From Prochilodus magdalenae (lineage: Eukaryota > Chordata > Actinopteri > Characiformes > Prochilodontidae), in contig JAMWET010006770.1 in assembly GCA_024036415.1 (NCBI GenBank), positions 437,501 through 501,500 on the forward strand: a stretch of DNA of 64,000 nt, in the 5' to 3' direction. Shown piece by piece: positions 1 to 32,400 of this stretch. Each line of letters begins with the position of its first letter. Position 1 is the first letter of the stretch. A program made the position numbers and the translations under genes. The notes under the pieces were generated by a model. That model was not told the DNA's origin, did not search any database, and was given only the letters and a program-made list of their open reading frames with translations.

Positions 1-1923
1 TACCAGTGCTAATAAATATAAAAACCAGATAACTCTTAGAATGAAAACAGGTGTCTGGAGACTTCTAGATTGTGTAATAGTGTTTGTTTCGAGAACTATT
101 CCTAGAAAGAAAATTGAATAACATCAGTCTTATAATATTGCTAGAGTGCTAGATTTGTTAAACAAGTTTAAAGGAAATATTTTTACAAAAAACATAATAA
201 TTTTTGTGGGCTGCCTGGATCAGGAAATAAGGAGCTGCTTGGCTCTGCTTGTTATGTTAACTGGGGGACTCGCTACAATAACCACTCCTTTAAAAGAGAA
301 CTATAATCTGTGTTTGTCATTTAGTGCTAGCTCATGCTAACGGCTGAGCTAACATATTAGCAGAGATAAAATGTTGTAGAAAGTTCTTGCTGTTACTTCC
401 GTTAACACTATTAGTCTGTTAGTTGAAAATCTGTTACATAAACTCTATGATGAGGGTAGTGTGAAGTCATTCTTGCCTTGGACCCCAATAGAACTGTGTC
501 AACTCCTGAAAATAGGGAACAATAGGTCACAGGTAAAGTCAAAGTGAACTGGGAGTGGAGTATTAAATGTTTCTATTATACTTGAGTGTTACAGTATATT
601 AAACATCTAGCAATTATTAAAGGATAAATAGATATAAATATGATAGTGTGGCTTACAAACTGCTGATCAGACCTATCTGAGAACTGTGTGGGCATAGCTA
701 ATTAACAGCTTGATTGACAGCTCTCTGTCTAATGCTCTGCCCCTCATACAGGACTAACATTGTTATCCAGCTTTTGTGTGACTGGCCAAAAACTGATGTG
801 ACATGCAGACAGACAGAGAGATGGACAGATGGGGCGACATGCAAAAGGGATAAACAGACATGCAGACAGATGGACAAATGAACAAACAAATGTGTGACAG
901 ATGAAATGGATGAGTGAACAATGCTGGTGTAGGGATAAATGAAAGAACGGGTGGCAAGCAGCCACAGACAGGTGGTCTACCTTGCTGGGTTTTGGTTGTG
1001 CTGGGTTTAGTTTAGCTTTAGTTCATCTCAGGTTTCCCTGAAACTGATGTGAAAACTGTGTTTCCCTGAAACTGATATGCTTATGGAAGCATAACCCAAG
1101 CTTAGGGCCTTCAAGTTTACATGGAGAAGAGAGAAATAAGATGAAATACAGAAGTCATCTATTAGACTCTGGGAAGTTCTGTTAACAAGACATACTTTGT
1201 TTATGTATATTGTGATCCAGAGGAACAAGAAATACTCAAATAAAAAAAAAACTAAAACAAGAAATAAGAAATACTCAAATTTAGGTTCTCAAAACTGATT
1301 TCCCTGCCATAATGTCACTATGTATTTAGCAGAAATGTCATGTGACATTCACATGTAACAGTGGACCAGCATTCCTTCTAGCCCAAACACATATTCTTTG
1401 GAAGTCTTCAAAAGTCTTGAGAAGTATGTGATGATGAGATACGTTATAAAGTAGGTTTCCCAAACACGCATTTCATCTGAATTGCAAGCAGCTGTCTAGG
1501 CCACACTCTGCTCACCAGCTGCAGGAATGCGTTTGGGCGTGTGGTGTTTGTTCATTTTTTAAGGCCGAAAGGCTGTAGTCCTTTTCTTACTGGTTCCTGG
1601 GGTTAAACATTAGGATCTGTCTTAAACTCTCATGTTACATAATATATACATACATACACGTAGGTAATGCACTAGGATATAAATGTGGTAAATTAAAATA
1701 TGTAACTTATGTTACGTGACAATATAAACATATGTACAGTATAAAAATGAGATGCAGTAAATAAAGGCCACAGCAAGTTAGAGAGCACAGAGTAAATGAA
1801 CAGATGGAGGGGAATGGGGAAAAGACAAGAGAGAAAAAAAGAGAGAGAGAGACAGAGAGAGGTGGGGGAGAGAGAAGAGAGAGAAGAGAGAGAAGAGAGA
1901 GAGAGAGAGACAGAGAGAGAGAG

Positions 1924-1976
<53 letters not shown>

Positions 1977-2530
1977 GGGGATCCTTTAGGGAGGGCAGCA
2001 GGAAGGATAAAGAGAGGAAAAACAGATAGATATTTGTGGTGAGGGAAGGAATGGTTTCAGTTAAGAGCCTCATAAAAGAGAACAATTTTGCAGCAAGAGG
2101 AGAAATAGGAGAGAGAAAAAGAGAGGGAGAGAGAGGGAGAGAGAGAAGGAAAAAAAAAAAAGAAAGAGTAGCCAAAAAGGAAATGGCAGAACAGTTTGAA
2201 AAAGCAGTTTAGGGAGTCTTGGGGGCAGGAGAACTTTCAGTACATTCCCTGGGCCTTTTTCAAAGGACAGTTGAGTGTAGTTACATGTCTCGTTTCGTCA
2301 AGCCTGAAGACATGCACATACACACCCTCACATGATTCAACAAGCGTTCAGTCTTCCTGACAAACCACAGAATGTTTCTGCGCTGGAACGTGTGATAACT
2401 GCATCAAAACACACACACAAAGCTGTTTTAGCATAATGAACATTCCTGCTTACGCTTCAGGAGGAGAATAGGAAAAAGAAGAAACACCCAGAAAGGTTAG
2501 AACTGAAAACACAGCAAAAAAGAAGAAATG
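1..2530. other. Intergenic, downstream of mmp14
   Basis: I see no gene here. The stretch holds a degenerate GACA/GATG-rich patch (about 800-945), an imperfect purine (GA)n tract at 1846-1972 and a second GA-rich tract at 2110-2165. The open frames over these tracts are low-complexity Arg/Glu or Ser/Leu runs without coding character. Confidence 0.6.
1846..1972. repeat. Imperfect (GA)n purine tract
   Basis: Runs of GA interrupted by AGA and GACA units, on the plus strand. It lies downstream of the mmp14 3' end. Confidence 0.9.
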
Positions 2531-5201
2531 ACATTCCACAAATACTTTTATTTCATCGTTCATTCCCAAAGTACAAAACAAATGCATTAAACAAGCAAGA
2601 ATCACATTCCCTTACATTTACAATATATCATTATCATTATAAATATCATTATTATTATCATTGTTAAAGACTACCTTAATTACATGCCCATGTGGATGTG
2701 TGTGCATTCAAGAAAATCCATAGCACCATTTTATTTTTCCAGAATTAGGTTTATTCCATTCAAAGACTGTTTACTCCACCCAATAAAACAAGGATTCTCA
2801 CAAAGAATCATCCAAATATTATTGCAATACATCCAAATATAATCGTATATGATATGATCGTCTTCATAATGGTTCTTACATTTTTATGTGTTTTTAATTG
2901 TTCACATTAATTCTTTGTGAGACCATCTGGAATAACCTGACATTTTCATTTTAACATAAAAACATTAAAAAACAAAACAAAAAAAAAACAAAAAACAAAA
3001 AAAACTGGAAGTCATTTTGATACCAGTCACATTCTGCCTCTGTCCAGCAGGACTTCAAATGAGAACACATTTTAAAAAAGCACAAGACTACATGTGGAAA
3101 ACAATAATAACAATAACCATAGTCATAATAACAACAACATTATTTATTAATAACATTAATAACAATAGTACATGGTAACAAACACTTTATAACATTAATA
3201 TCTGGAGTTGTACCTGCAAGCCAGCTCTGCTCTGTTGGTGTTAAAGTAGATGGGCCTCCTCTCCGGAGCTGAGCCTCACTCCCTGACCTCTGACCTTTCA
3301 CCTTCAACCCATCTCATACAGCAGCTCCTACTTTTATTAAGACACCACTTAATATGGAGGTAAATTTCAGTCAAAAGGAATTGTATATGAATTCAACAAC
3401 AAGGGCGTAAATCTATGAAATGCAGATATATATAAAGTTTAATCAGCTTTGGAAATCTGCAACCGTGAATGCAACAAATCCTCATGTCACAATTACAAAT
3501 CCCAATGTACTTCTTCGGTTGTTGGTAAAATGTACTAAGGTTCTCTATAGCAGACAGGGGTTCAGTTGCCCACTGAGGCAGTAACACCACACTGTACTGA
3601 TAAGAGACTATGGACAAGACTCCAAACTACATTCATCTACCTCTGGAACATGATTACACTGATTCAATTCTGCCTAACGTTTACGTTATCGATAACGTCC
3701 ATGCTACTGTATTTAAAATAAAGGTTCCTGAAAGGTTCATATAGAACCTGTCCTTTACATGTACACAAAACATGGTTCTTCTATAGCATCACCCTGGAGA
3801 ACCCACTTTGGCACTTTTTGATTCAGTAATATTCTTCACTGCTCATACTGGCCTGTACACTATTACTGTGGATTTTGACAGAAACTACTTGTGCAGGGCA
3901 AAGTATGGCTTCAGAGGGCTGGACTAAAGAAAAGCTGTATGATGATTAAAGGCACTTACTTTAGCAAGAGTTTAATGAGTGGAGTCACAAACAATGCATG
4001 TGAGTAGTAATTTGTAAAAAGCTGTGAGTCAGAACATATGGACTGAACGTATGGATCTGTAAATGTCACATGAGAAGTCTACATATGCAAATAGTAAAAT
4101 TACAGATTTACCTAAATGGATTTTGTTTTAGGTTATAAAATGAGCATTTCAGCAATGCATTCACATACAATTACTTTTGACACTAAATGAGCTCTATACA
4201 TTTATAGGGGTCAACATTTATAGTCCACATGCATGCACATCTATAGAAAACAGGGCTCCTGGACAATACGACAAATTTTGGTCCCTGGTGACAAACTGCA
4301 GCGCCTAAACACGGCACTCCGTCACCGTAGAGGTGAAAGGCACTGGGGCAAGAAGAGTATGGCTGTTTAATGGCGGAGCACGTCTGAATTTAAGAGGTAA
4401 AACCAAAGATGAGATGAAAATTTATGAGAAGCGAAACAAAGAAAACATCAATCATACAGCACTTTGGCTGGAGTCGTTTGATTCGGGAGAGAGAGACGAA
4501 GAGAGGAAGAGGGAGAGCTGGTAAAATAAGAAAAGTGCTTTATTTTCATTCAATATAAAAGAGGGGAATAAAAGTAAGGCAATGGGACGTTCCCTCTTCT
4601 CCTCCGGGTCTCTCTCTCTTCTTTTTGGGTCTGGTCATACTGGCAGAACTGTACAAATAACTACTAAAACAATATGCATCGTTCCCTTTTTCTATTGCTT
4701 TACTCATTTCTTCCCTCTTTGCTTGTTTCATTTCTGTGGTTCTGTAAACAATCTCAAACTCAAGTCCTCATTATCTCCATCCATCGTCTTTACTCTCCAC
4801 CCACTTCTATTCCTCCTACATCCCTTCACTGCAAAAAATAATACCCAGGCAAGTGAAAGCCCCTACAGCGTAGCCACTATGTGCAACCTTGCTCATTATG
4901 AGACTGCTGAAAGAATACAGAATAAGAATATACAATAAGTAAATACTAGAGGTTATACCTGTGTTATTCCACAGGCAGCATTATTTCTTGGAATAAGATA
5001 ATCTCTAGGTACATCAAATGTTGAAGTAACTGACTTAAAACAAGTCAAAACATCTAGAATTAAGTCACATGACCTTATATTATTCTTCCAACAATCTCTT
5101 AATGACATACATCACATACATCAACTAAATTTGAGATGTTTTCATTTGCCACAATATTAGTTTTTGCAGTTTTCCTTTTTCCCTATCTCATCCCACCATC
5201 T
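2530..5201 (-). other. mmp14: Probable mmp14 3' UTR
   Basis: The 2.7 kb after the mmp14 stop codon holds no convincing coding exon. On the minus strand, AATAAA polyadenylation hexamers occur at about 4544-4539 and 2552-2547, giving UTRs of roughly 0.65 or 2.65 kb. The tract is AT-rich. The open frames between 4333 and 4938 look like chance frames in UTR. Which polyadenylation site is used cannot be told from sequence alone. Confidence 0.5.
3715..3830. repeat. Dispersed repeat fragment with GGTTC / GAACC inverted motifs
   Basis: AAGGTTCCTG...AGGTTCATATAGAACCTG and GGTTCTTCTATAG...GAGAACCCA motifs resemble the short fish inverted-repeat elements seen again at 8540-8705. The family assignment is a guess. 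Confidence 0.35.
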
Positions 5202-23820
<18,619 letters not shown>

Positions 23821-24448
23821 TCCTGCAAGCCTCCAAGAACACACACAAGAAACACACAAAAACACTTTTCCCGACTTCTTCTGCCTGCTGTCTCTCCTGC
23901 CTCTGCTTTCCCAGAGTCAAATCCGTCCACAAGAGGGGAAAATCCTGAAACGGGATGCTGTTCTGTCCAATAAAAGCCCGAAAAGAAAAAATGCCAAAGG
24001 CAGTAAATATAAATCACGTAGCCTTAAATAATAATCACCATATAAAAACCTACAGTTCTGTGCAAAAAAGGCTGGCAGGAAAAAAGGAGAGGTGTCAGAG
24101 AACAGCGGGGCTGCCTGTAAACATGGTGCTGAGCTGCTCTACAGCTGGTCTTGTCTCATCTTGTCTGCTCTCTTTGTGTCCTCTGTGCTGCTGATCTCTC
24201 CACACTCTGGTTGCTGTATGAAGAGCTGCAAACCTGCCTGGCCGTTTCGTGGTATTCTTCCTAACAGTGCGGGAAGAGAGGAAGAGGCAAAGGGGAAAAA
24301 AAGTTTCTCCCTCCCCCCTGGGCAAACACACTCCCTCCTTACTCAGAGCATCAGCTGAACTCACACGTGTGGTTTCAATAGAGTTTTTGGCTCGAAAATT
24401 CACCAAATGTTCACAAACAATCATCAGAACAGAATTGTATTATTATTA

Positions 24449-24486
<38 letters not shown>

Positions 24487-26474
24487 ATATTTTTACTTAG
24501 TTTCTACTTTCAGCAAAACTAAACTTAATCAAGAGCTATATCTGTTTTTGTAGTATATAAAATGTAGTGCTCGTTGATTGAATGAATGATGCTTGTAAAA
24601 CAGTAAATAGTCTGAGCTTTTCTTCTCGTTTTGTCTGGGCAGATAAGAAACACTTATTACAGATAGACTCAGCTCAACTGGCTCTGGGGGTTTAACAGTA
24701 ACAAAGTGGTGGACGGATCACAGATATACTTTAATAATATCTATATCGTTGTTATTAAAGAGCTCGACTTTGACTTTAAACAGTCTTTCTCTGCGCTTTA
24801 AACTTCTGTAGGTACTGCTTTCGGTAGTTTCACCAACGAGGGCCATGTGGACACAGAGCCACAGCGCATCGCAGCGGCGCCCTCTAGTGTCTGATATGTG
24901 GTATTACCATTCACCGTGGAAGGATAGCGCAGAAACGTCACCGAGGCTGTTCGGTCACGTGGTGGCGTCGGCAGAACGTCCGTGGGCGACCGCTTGATCT
25001 CTATCAGACTGACACGGAAGTTGCGGAGAGCGAATGTCAACAACACAAAAGGACGGAGAAAAGGTACGAAAGCTGACTCGTTTCCGTCCACAGTGCTTGA
25101 AGACGAGACTGTATTTGGTGAGGTTGCTGGACATTGAAGTTTTGGGGTATGGTTTCACTGTCGGTGGGTGAAAAAAACACAAACGATAAGAGCGCCTGCT
25201 GGCTAGCGTTAGCTGAGTTTGACTAGCTAGGTAGCTAACAAAGTCAGGGAAGTACAGCGAGACAGCAGCTTTTATGGGGGATATAAATAGTCCTATTGTT
25301 TCTGTCAGCGGGGCTCACGGAGGCAGTAGCTGTCTCACGATGGTTCATACAGTTTGAGCCGTTTTCTCGGTGAACGTAGGTGCGGTTTTCTAATCGAAAC
25401 CGAAAAGGAGGCTGTGTTGCGTCACTGCTGCGAAGAAAGTCGAGACGGGAAACTGGTCTAACTTATGCCCGTAGGCTGCACGTCTGTTTTTATAAATATA
25501 GTCTACATCTTCTGTACTCGCTTTTCTTCTGTTGTGTAGGTGGATCACGAGTGTGTGTGGTTTGAGTGTCTGAGTGGTTTAAACTTGGTCCCACCAGGTT
25601 TAATAGAGCTAGTGTAGTTGTTTTGGTCTGGTGTTGGGACCTGTTCTGCTGCCTTGTTGAGTATTGAGTAGCGTGTATTTGTAGGCAGCACCCAAGTAAA
25701 ACATTGTAATGGCCTTCATCAGTGTTCTCAATGTCAGAAAATGCTGCCAGGATTGAGAAGATCCATCCACAAGTTTACTGTACAGGAAATTAAAAGTGTT
25801 CCATATTTAGTCACTGTATCTGTTTGTTTAATAATTTGTGGTTAAAACCGTTAAAAGCTCAACGTTTTGGTACTTTGGGCCATTTTAAACCTGGTAGCGT
25901 ATGGGTAGAATAATTTAAAAGTCTATATCTCAGTTGTCTATCTGAAAAGATTAGCAGCATTAAAATAATAATTGAGCTGTTTTTATTGCCCAGAGCAGCG
26001 TATCAGAGTTACGTGTTATCAGTCTGAGTTTGTACTGGATTAACGTTAACACCACACTGAAATGGTTGAAGTTATTGTGCTATGATAGTGATGAGCACAT
26101 GCTTGGTAGGACTGCATGACTAGACGAGTTGTTAGAACACTGGAGGCATTTTGTCGAGCAGATGATAGTTACTTGAGCCCAGCGTCAAACCTGCTCATCT
26201 GTTCCCCCCTTCCCATTGGACAGTCCTCACCTCATGTCTGACTTAAGCTGTCCACTTACCTTGAAAACCTTCTTTGTGATTTTTTTTAACAGCTTGCTGT
26301 CTGTTTTTATTGTTTTAGCTCAGTGCTGTTTTGTGTTTCTCGTTTACAGCAAGAAGCTTCTGCCTCTGCGATGGAAATCTAACGGATTCCCCAACCTTTT
26401 TTTTCCACAATGGAGCTGGACTCATTTTTAATTCTCTTGACGCAGTAACGCTGTAGGCCTTTGTAGAAAGCAGC
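23821..26474. promoter_or_regulatory. Head-to-head mmp14 / lrp10 upstream region
   Basis: It separates the mmp14 start codon (minus) from the lrp10 start codon (plus). About 24840-25560 is relatively rich in CpG, as a vertebrate promoter island would be. A possible lrp10 5' UTR exon ends at 25063 (AAAAG|GTACGA), and an acceptor TTTACAG just before 26351 would open the exon holding the lrp10 start codon. An (ATT)n repeat lies at 24439-24484. No core promoter motif is assigned with confidence. Confidence 0.45.
24439..24484. repeat. (ATT)n microsatellite
   Basis: About 15 ATT units, one interrupted, in the mmp14-lrp10 intergenic region. Confidence 0.95.
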
Positions 26475-29400
26475 ATGGCTGCCCCTCGCAGCCTTCACAT
26501 CCTCATTATTTTATTTTTGACAGGTGAGATTTGTCCTAGATAAGGGCTGCTAGCAACATGTGTTTGTGTGTTCTGTGTTTACAGAGCTGCTTCATGGCTG
26601 CTTTTTCTAACATGCATGTTGTAGGTTAAAAGGTTTACATTACATGACTACTTTGGTAAATAAATGTAAGGAAGGATTGAGTGTATGAAGATGCTGTGAA
26701 TGATATCTGATATTATATTTTATACATTGGTTGAAATATAATAGGTAATCACTCTAGATATAATGTAGCATGATATAAATAAGCTGTACTTGTTGTGTTA
26801 ACCGGTATGAGGTTGCGCTAAATGTAAGTAAAATGAACATAAGAGAGCGCAAGCTGTACATGTGTCATGAGTACAGACGAAGCTGCTGCAGCTGCTTCTT
26901 AAGTTTCCACTGGTGTGGGATATTAGCCCAACTGCCTATTTTCCCACAGAGCCAGTTTTGTATACAGTAAACTACATTGTGGTGGGTTGTTTTTTAAGCT
27001 GACACTCATGTTGCTTTTTTATTGTATCTTTCCTACAGCCTGCACCCTGGAGCGGGCCTCCAGTATAAGTGAGTGTGAAGATTTTGAATTTATAATTATG
27101 TGCCATGTGCACCAGTTCTTGATAAGGCTTGGACAGCTGTCTTTAAATAAGTTATTTTTATATTGTTTTGAAAGTATTAAAAATAAAGAAACAAACCTAA
27201 AATGTGGCTCATGTAAAAGTCTAATCTGAACTGTGCACTCGTCCTCTTTCTGTGTCAGTTAGATAAGTTTTTATCTCTTATGTTGGCTGACTTCAAATGG
27301 GCATAGAACCTGAACTATACCTTGTGCATTTTTATAAATGTTGATTGCTGTTTTGAATATATCCATATGTCCGGTCATTTTAACGTTGCCAGTTTTATTG
27401 TAGTAATAAATTGCAAGTCTTAGAATGGCAGTTCCATTGTCAGTGCTGTTTATGATGCTGTATAACCAAATATTCCCCCTTCTTTGGCAGTGTATTGTGG
27501 CAAATCACCAAAAATACAACAGGACAGGCAAGGAGAAATTTATAGTTCTAACCTTCATGGCCCTTTAGGGCCATTTAACTGCAGCTGGACAATCGTCTCA
27601 GAAGTGGGGGAGCGTGTCGTTCTCAGGTACTGTCACCTTGTGCTGTAAATAAAGAGTATAATATCCAAATAGTTTGGTTTTCTACAGCCAGATAATGGGA
27701 GAATATGAAGAAAAGATGCAATAGATGCAGTAGATCTAAAATGACGACTGTTGAAGTATGTCCAAATTATGTCTCCACAAAACAAATCAAAGACTGTTGC
27801 CAGAGTTTTAGCTAATTATGGTAAGCATGTGACAAGACACGTGAAGATAAAGGTCCTTTCTTCAGAAATCCAAGTGCTTGAAGTATTGTAGTAGCCATTA
27901 AACAACTGCTTAAAGTGGTATATTAGCCAGTGATGTTCAGAGGGTAAATTCATTTTCTACTTCACAAAAATTGCTATATATCTTGATTAAAGCACTAATA
28001 TCTCTTTGTTTTCTTTTTTTAAAGTTTTTCTGAATTTTCGGTGAAATGTGGGCGAGAATGGGTAAACCTGACGCCGGTTACTGGCAAACCCATCTCACTC
28101 TGTGGTTACCAGCTGCCCAAGCCAATAGAGTTGTATGGGGGAAACATTACAGTGACACATCACTTCTACCCACACATCTACTCTACTGTAGGATTTCACC
28201 TGTCATACATCAAAGGTAGAGAGTATGCTCTGTCACTGAATAGACTTTAGAGGCGCATATTCAAAGCATATTAAAATCTCCGTCTTGTGTCTGTTTCCAG
28301 ACTCTGGGCCCTGCTACCCAGGCGAGTTTGAGTGCTACAGTGACCGCTGTCTTCCTGCGTCCTGGCATTGTAATGGCCAGGTGGAATGTCTCGGGGAAGG
28401 CGATGAGCTTGGCTCAGATGAGGAAGGCTGTGACTTTGTCAACCTCCAGCCTCACCTGGACCACAACTCCTCACCCTTCCCAACTAAAACTCCCACCAGT
28501 GTAGCTGTGGATTCTGACACAGAGAAAGGCCATCTGTCAGCGAAAGACTCCAACGTGCCACTTCTCTCTCAAAGAGGGCCATGTGGAGGCTATTTGCGGG
28601 CATTTTACGGATCTTTCACTCCCCCACTGCTGACGGGAGTCCAAATGGAGTGTGTGTGGACAGTTGACCCACAGGACGCACGGCCTCTCAAGCTAGAGCT
28701 GCAGCAGCTGGAATTGGGGCTTGTAGACACCCTTACTATCACTGACCAGCCATATGGGGCTGGCAACGTCATTAAAATTGTAAGTGGAGTGTTTAGTAAA
28801 AGTGTGTGAAAGTGTGGTGTGAATGCAGTGCATTAGGTGCACCTACCATGTACCTACAGTAATAGAGAACATTTTAAAATTTAATACACTAACCTTACTG
28901 TCCACTAACCAAACATACCCAGTCAGAAATGGATCGCCTATTAAATGTTACATGTTTCTGCTTAGAACAGCTACTTTGTAACTCTCAATATTTCAACTAC
29001 TTATAGCAACCAAGGCTAGGTAAGAATGTCCAAATATTTTATTACCCATTAAGTTGTAAAGGGAAAAAAAAAAGAAAATTGGGGCGTTTGGCATGCAGTT
29101 TCTTATCTCTATAATTTTACATTCTTGTATTGGTGTCTGAAATACTCCATAGGTAGGGTACATATATGTTATATGTTTTCATTGCAGTTCCTTATCTATT
29201 CAAATGAAGGAAATGTGGTAAAGCATACAGTACATCAGAGGAGATTTGCTTGATACCCCTCTCTTAGTGTATTTCAGGCCACCAGTCATTTACTGTTTTA
29301 CTATGTATTTTGATCTGGGTCCAGGTTTAACATGGGCTGCTTTACATGTACCTTCGTTGGGAAGGACCAGTCAAACCTTTTTTGTAGTTCAGTCAACTTT

Positions 29401-32400
29401 GACACTTGGCACTAGGGCGAGCACTAAACAGATGCATTATTGTCAGGCAAAAATTGTGGGTCTTCTTCCAAGTTTGCTGCAGTTTAGAACTGTTTAGAAC
29501 AGTTTAGTTAGTTTCCTTAACTAAACAAGGTTAGTTGAACATCAATGCTCCCTCCATGGAAATGCTTTTATCTTCTTTTAACGGCAGGCCAGTTCTGTAC
29601 TGCGTAACCTGCTTGCTTAATATTTGACTCTTCATATCCTCTTATCTTCTTTGCCTCATCACTCCTGCTAATAACAGCACATGAGGAATAAAAGCAGTGT
29701 ATTTGCTTTTGGCACATGAACATATTTTTGCTTAGGCTTCAGTGTGCTGATTGGTTGATTAAATTGTTTAAAGCGAATTGACAAACCCAAGTAAATCCAA
29801 TCACAAAGCAGCAAGGATTGAGTGTGATTAGTTTTTATTCCGTTGTTATTTTATGTGTTAAGTGTCTCCATTTTAATATAAACTACATGGTGGATGATAC
29901 ATTTGTATTGAAGGTCTATCAAAGGAAAAGTGTCTTTACATGGGCATATTTGAGGGTGTCTAATAGATGGTGCAGTAAAAATGGGCTACAGGCAGTTTTT
30001 GTATACATTTATGCTACATAAATCTGATAAAATGCCCAGGGAGTCAGGTATAACATTGGCTTTGACATGGTAATACTGTTTGCTGGTGTTTGTAGCAATA
30101 GATCTGTTAAATGTGTGTATTTCTTTGAAATGACAGAAACCCATTACTTTTTCCCCTGTGTGTGCTAGATCACATATACATCCAATTACAAAACAGTGGA
30201 GGTGGAATCCAAGACTGGTCTGCTCTCTCTCACCTATCGTGCACAAGCTGGTTCTGAGGGCCAGGGCTTTAATGCCACGTATCGCATCGCTGACTACTGC
30301 CTGCCATGGGAGGGTCTGTGTAAGGGGTCTGAAGGGGGCTGCTACACACAAAAGCAGCGGTGTGACGGCCACTGGGACTGTCCAGAAACTGGCCGAGATG
30401 AGGAGGGCTGTGGAGGCTGCCCGGCCGGCCACTTCCCCTGTGGTGGAGCGCAAAGAACAACTCATACAATTGGGCGGCCTTTCTGCTACACCTCTGCTGA
30501 GCGGTGCAACTACCAGTTGAACTGTGCAGATGGCAGCGATGAGCGGGAATGCACTGTGTGCCAACCTGGAACCTTCCATTGCGACAGCGACAGGTAGGTG
30601 ACTCTTCATACCCTCTTAGCTTCTTTGCCTTATCACTACTGCACTGCTGCATCACTATGTGCTGACAGCACATGAGGAATAAAAGCCGTGTATTTGATTT
30701 TGGCACATGGAAGAGTGCAGATTGTCATGTTAGTGTAGATTCATGTGTTCAGTTTATTACAAATACATTGTTTTAAAACCCTGTTCACTCCAAATAAGAA
30801 CAGTTGAGGCAGTACTGTAGAAACAGATATCTAGTGCCTGTCCAAACAAGGAATCACAGTGTATACCAGTGGTTTGATTATTTGTGTGAGACTTCTAGTT
30901 TAAATAAACTATGATCAGTGAGACAGTGTGGTTTGATAATCATACTCCAACTAACACCATGATTAATGTTTAGGAATTTAGATAATACCATTTGAGGGGA
31001 TATCTTTGGTAAATATAGTGTTCATTCTGTTCAGTACAGTTTTAGAGAAATCAGTTCTGGTAGGTTGGTAGGGTTCAGACCTTAGTTGGTAAATGTAGTT
31101 GATGATATAAAGCACCCAAAGCTACATGAGTGTGAATAGTTCCCACTTGTGGAGAATCTTTCACCTGTTAAGGATGAGATAATTATGAGCTTTGCTTAGT
31201 TCATTATAGTTAGACTTTTTGTGTTGGTCATGATGCATGTATATGTTGATTGTTCGTGTGTGAATGAAAAAGATGTCCTAAGGACCTGCTTATTCCCCTC
31301 CACAGATGCGTGTTTGAGAGCTGGCGCTGTGACGGGCAAGTGGACTGTAAGGATGGCACTGATGAAATGAACTGCACTGTGACTCTGCCTCGAAAGGTCA
31401 TAACTGCTGCAACTGTGGGAAGCCTGGTCTGCGGGCTGCTACTGGTCATTGCTATGGGTTGCACTTGCAAGCTCTATTCACTTCGTACTCGTGAATACAG
31501 GTAAATGTTTTATATGTATATAATATATGTGGACCTTAATTTTGGATCAGGATGGCAAGAGGAAAAAGTCTAAATGACTTTAAACAAGGGTTTATGGCAG
31601 GAACTTCATTACATTTACATTTATGAGAGGGTGTGGTAGCTCAGTGACAAGTGGTGTTATCCGTTGCACCACACCAACCTGGTATAAAAGTAGGGATACG
31701 CCTATCATGAATTTTATTGGTCAGTTTTGGTGTCTTTACCAAAGTGTACAACTGGCTAGCCTTTTAAGACCTTTAGATGTCATTATTAGTTTTTTGAGTC
31801 TTCCGAACTGGCAGTAAACGTGCAAGTCAAAAATCAGTTGCTTTTTTAAATTGCATGAATTAGATTAGGTGCTACATGGAAAGTGAAAGCTGATTGGCTA
31901 ATTAATAAGGCTAATAACTAATGGTTCAATAAGTCACACTCAAAATAAGTATTTTAAAGTATTTTGAATTTGCTGTGGCATTCAGATGCCGCTTGGGGGA
32001 ATATATTATGTACATATAGTGTATTCATTCCCTCTAGTACTGTTTCAGAGACTTGTTTAAACTTTCATTTTAATGTATTGGTCGTATCTAGTTTTTATAA
32101 CGGAATGTTGTTTTAAGGTATTCAATAAAATGTTGCATTAGTGATTCATTGTGATGTGTCTAATGGTCTTGCTTATATCGAATATTGTATTTGATTTTTC
32201 CTTGCTTTAGCTTGTTTGCCCCGATCAGCCGCCAGGAGGCAGAGTTTATCCAGCAACAGGCCCCACCCTCTTATGGTCAGCTGATTGCTCAGGGAATTAT
32301 TCCTCCCGTAGAGGACTTCCCCACTGAGAACCCCAATGAGGTAAAGAGAAAAGAAATGTTTGGGCAGTTTTGTCTTGTCTAAGATCTTTACTATTGCTTT

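Noticed and set aside
4333..4938. Plus-strand frames of 63-118 aa
   Set aside because: No family resemblance and lying in the probable mmp14 3' UTR; no coding exon signals.
23821..26474. MRPL52 or REM2, expected from human synteny
   Set aside because: I looked for matching exons between mmp14 and lrp10 and after lrp10 and saw none.
29986..30609. 207-aa minus-strand frame
   Set aside because: Antisense shadow of lrp10 exon 6, which has clear LDLa motifs, correct splice sites and phase on the plus strand.
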